From contig CALEHZ010000407.1 in NCBI GenBank assembly GCA_937875715.1, forward strand, positions 1 through 5,881: a stretch of 5,881 nt of DNA. The letters are read 5' to 3'. Source of the stretch: an uncultured Campylobacter sp. GTDB lineage: Bacteria; Campylobacterota; Campylobacteria; Campylobacterales; Campylobacteraceae. Each line of letters starts with the position of its first letter. The first letter of the stretch is position 1. This document shows, one piece after another, positions 5,019 to 5,881 of this stretch. Both the position numbers and the translations under genes were made by a program. The notes under the pieces were generated by a model. The model made no database searches. It was not told the origin of the DNA and saw only the letters and a program-made list of their open reading frames with translations.

Positions 5019-5881
5019 ATGGATAGAATCGTAGAAATTGAAAGGCTCGAGCTCGATGAGAGCGAGCAAAGCGGACTTAGACCGCTGGATTTTAAAAATT
5101 ATATTGGACAAGAAAAAATCAAAAGCAATCTTGCTGTGAGCATCACAGCTGCCAAAAAGCGCAGTGAAGCACTAGATCACACGCTTTTTTATGGGCCTCC
5201 TGGGCTTGGCAAAACCACGCTTGCGCACATCATCGCTGCTGAAATGGGCGCAAATATCAAGGTTAGCTCAGCGCCGATGATAGAAAAATCAGGCGATTTG
5301 GCAGCGATTTTAACAAACTTAGAGAGCGGCGATGTCCTTTTTATCGATGAAATCCACCGCTTAAGCCCAGCGATTGAAGAGATTTTATATTCTGCAATGG
5401 AGGATTTTAGGCTTGATATTATCATCGGCTCAGGTCCTGCTGCGCAGACTATAAAGGTGGATATTGCGCCATTTACGCTAGTTGGAGCCACTACTCGTGC
5501 TGGAAATGTGAGCGCACCGCTTAGAGATAGATTTGGGTTAAATTTCCGCCTCGAGTTTTACTCGCCTGATGAGCTTGCTAGCATCATAAAAGCTGCTGCC
5601 ATAAAGCTAGATAAAATCTGCCTTGATGATGCTGCCATCGCTATTGCTAAGCGTAGCCGTGGTACGCCTCGCATCGCTCTTAGGCTTTTAAAGCGCATCC
5701 GTGACTTTGCTGAGGTTGCTGATGAGCATGAAATCACGCTAAAAAGGGCAAATGAAGCCCTAAAAAATCTTGGCGTTAGCGAGCTTGGGCTTGATGAAAT
5801 GGACTTAAAATACCTTAATTTGCTTGGAAATAATCGTGGCAAACCGCTTGGGCTAAGCACAATTGCAGCTGCTTTAAGCGA
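5019..5881 (+). CDS. ruvB: Holliday junction branch-migration ATPase RuvB (3' end outside window)
   Basis: The first 287 codons (plus two bases) of RuvB, the AAA+ hexameric motor that, loaded by RuvA, drives branch migration at Holliday junctions in the cytoplasm. Seen: the N-terminal [12 protein letters not shown] motif, Walker [10 protein letters not shown] (59-67), Walker B LFIDEIH with D110/E111, the RuvB-specific stretch [18 protein letters not shown], sensor 1 GATTRAG (156-162), the arginine-finger segment PLRDRF (167-172) and the sensor 2 region [13 protein letters not shown]. The C-terminal winged-helix domain has just begun ([11 protein letters not shown]) when the window ends; some 50 residues are missing by family length. 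ATG 5019 is chosen because MDRIVEIE is the usual Campylobacter N-terminus and no in-frame start lies nearby upstream. There is no clear Shine-Dalgarno site in the bases before it. Confidence 0.97.
   Translation, partial: MDRIVEIERLELDESEQSGLRPLDFKNYIGQEKIKSNLAVSITAAKKRSEALDHTLFYGPPGLGKTTLAHIIAAEMGANIKVSSAPMIEKSGDLAAILTNLESGDVLFIDEIHRLSPAIEEILYSAMEDFRLDIIIGSGPAAQTIKVDIAPFTLVGATTRAGNVSAPLRDRFGLNFRLEFYSPDELASIIKAAAIKLDKICLDDAAIAIAKRSRGTPRIALRLLKRIRDFAEVADEHEITLKRANEALKNLGVSELGLDEMDLKYLNLLGNNRGKPLGLSTIAAALS

Overview
The window reads as ordinary chromosomal DNA of a Campylobacter-type epsilonproteobacterium (Campylobacterota). The grounds are: AT-rich DNA and AT-rich codon choice, a RuvB that begins MDRIVEIE and follows the Campylobacter form closely, T-rich promoters of the gcTAAAAT/gcTATACT type without a clear -35 box, and an msbA-pyrD gene pair that I recall being adjacent in C. 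jejuni as well. The species cannot be fixed from the sequence.

Layout. Positions 2-256 hold the 3' end of an M15-type D,D-/L,D-peptidase gene. After an AT-rich gap carrying two identical 18-bp palindromes come msbA (417-2135, lipid A/lipid flippase ABC exporter) and pyrD (2146-3207, quinone-linked dihydroorotate dehydrogenase). They are 10 bp apart and clearly one transcription unit. A 17-bp stem-loop separates pyrD from a convergent gene on the minus strand (3252-3671) for a small protein with an Hpt-like helical segment. That gene shares a short divergent promoter region with panB (3768-4544, ketopantoate hydroxymethyltransferase). panB overlaps a single-domain rhodanese gene (4534-4866). 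A 152-bp gap built almost wholly from GAATTTT/AAAATTC modules follows, and then ruvB (5019 to the window end, 3'-truncated).

The genes serve cell-envelope synthesis (M15 peptidase, msbA), pyrimidine synthesis (pyrD), pantothenate/CoA synthesis (panB), sulfur or redox chemistry (rhodanese) and Holliday-junction migration (ruvB). They do not form one pathway. I see no phage, transposon, CRISPR array, RNA gene or defence system.

The unusual part lies between the genes. Most of the intergenic gaps carry members of one AT-rich module family, GAATTTT(A/T)..AAAATTC. It occurs as perfect palindromes, as inverted pairs and as a 42-bp-period tandem repeat. In two places it supplies the stop codon of a gene. 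In the rhodanese-ruvB gap the two tandem copies differ at two bases, and each difference is matched by its own complementary upstream arm. The modules are also dense in the hexamer RAATTY.
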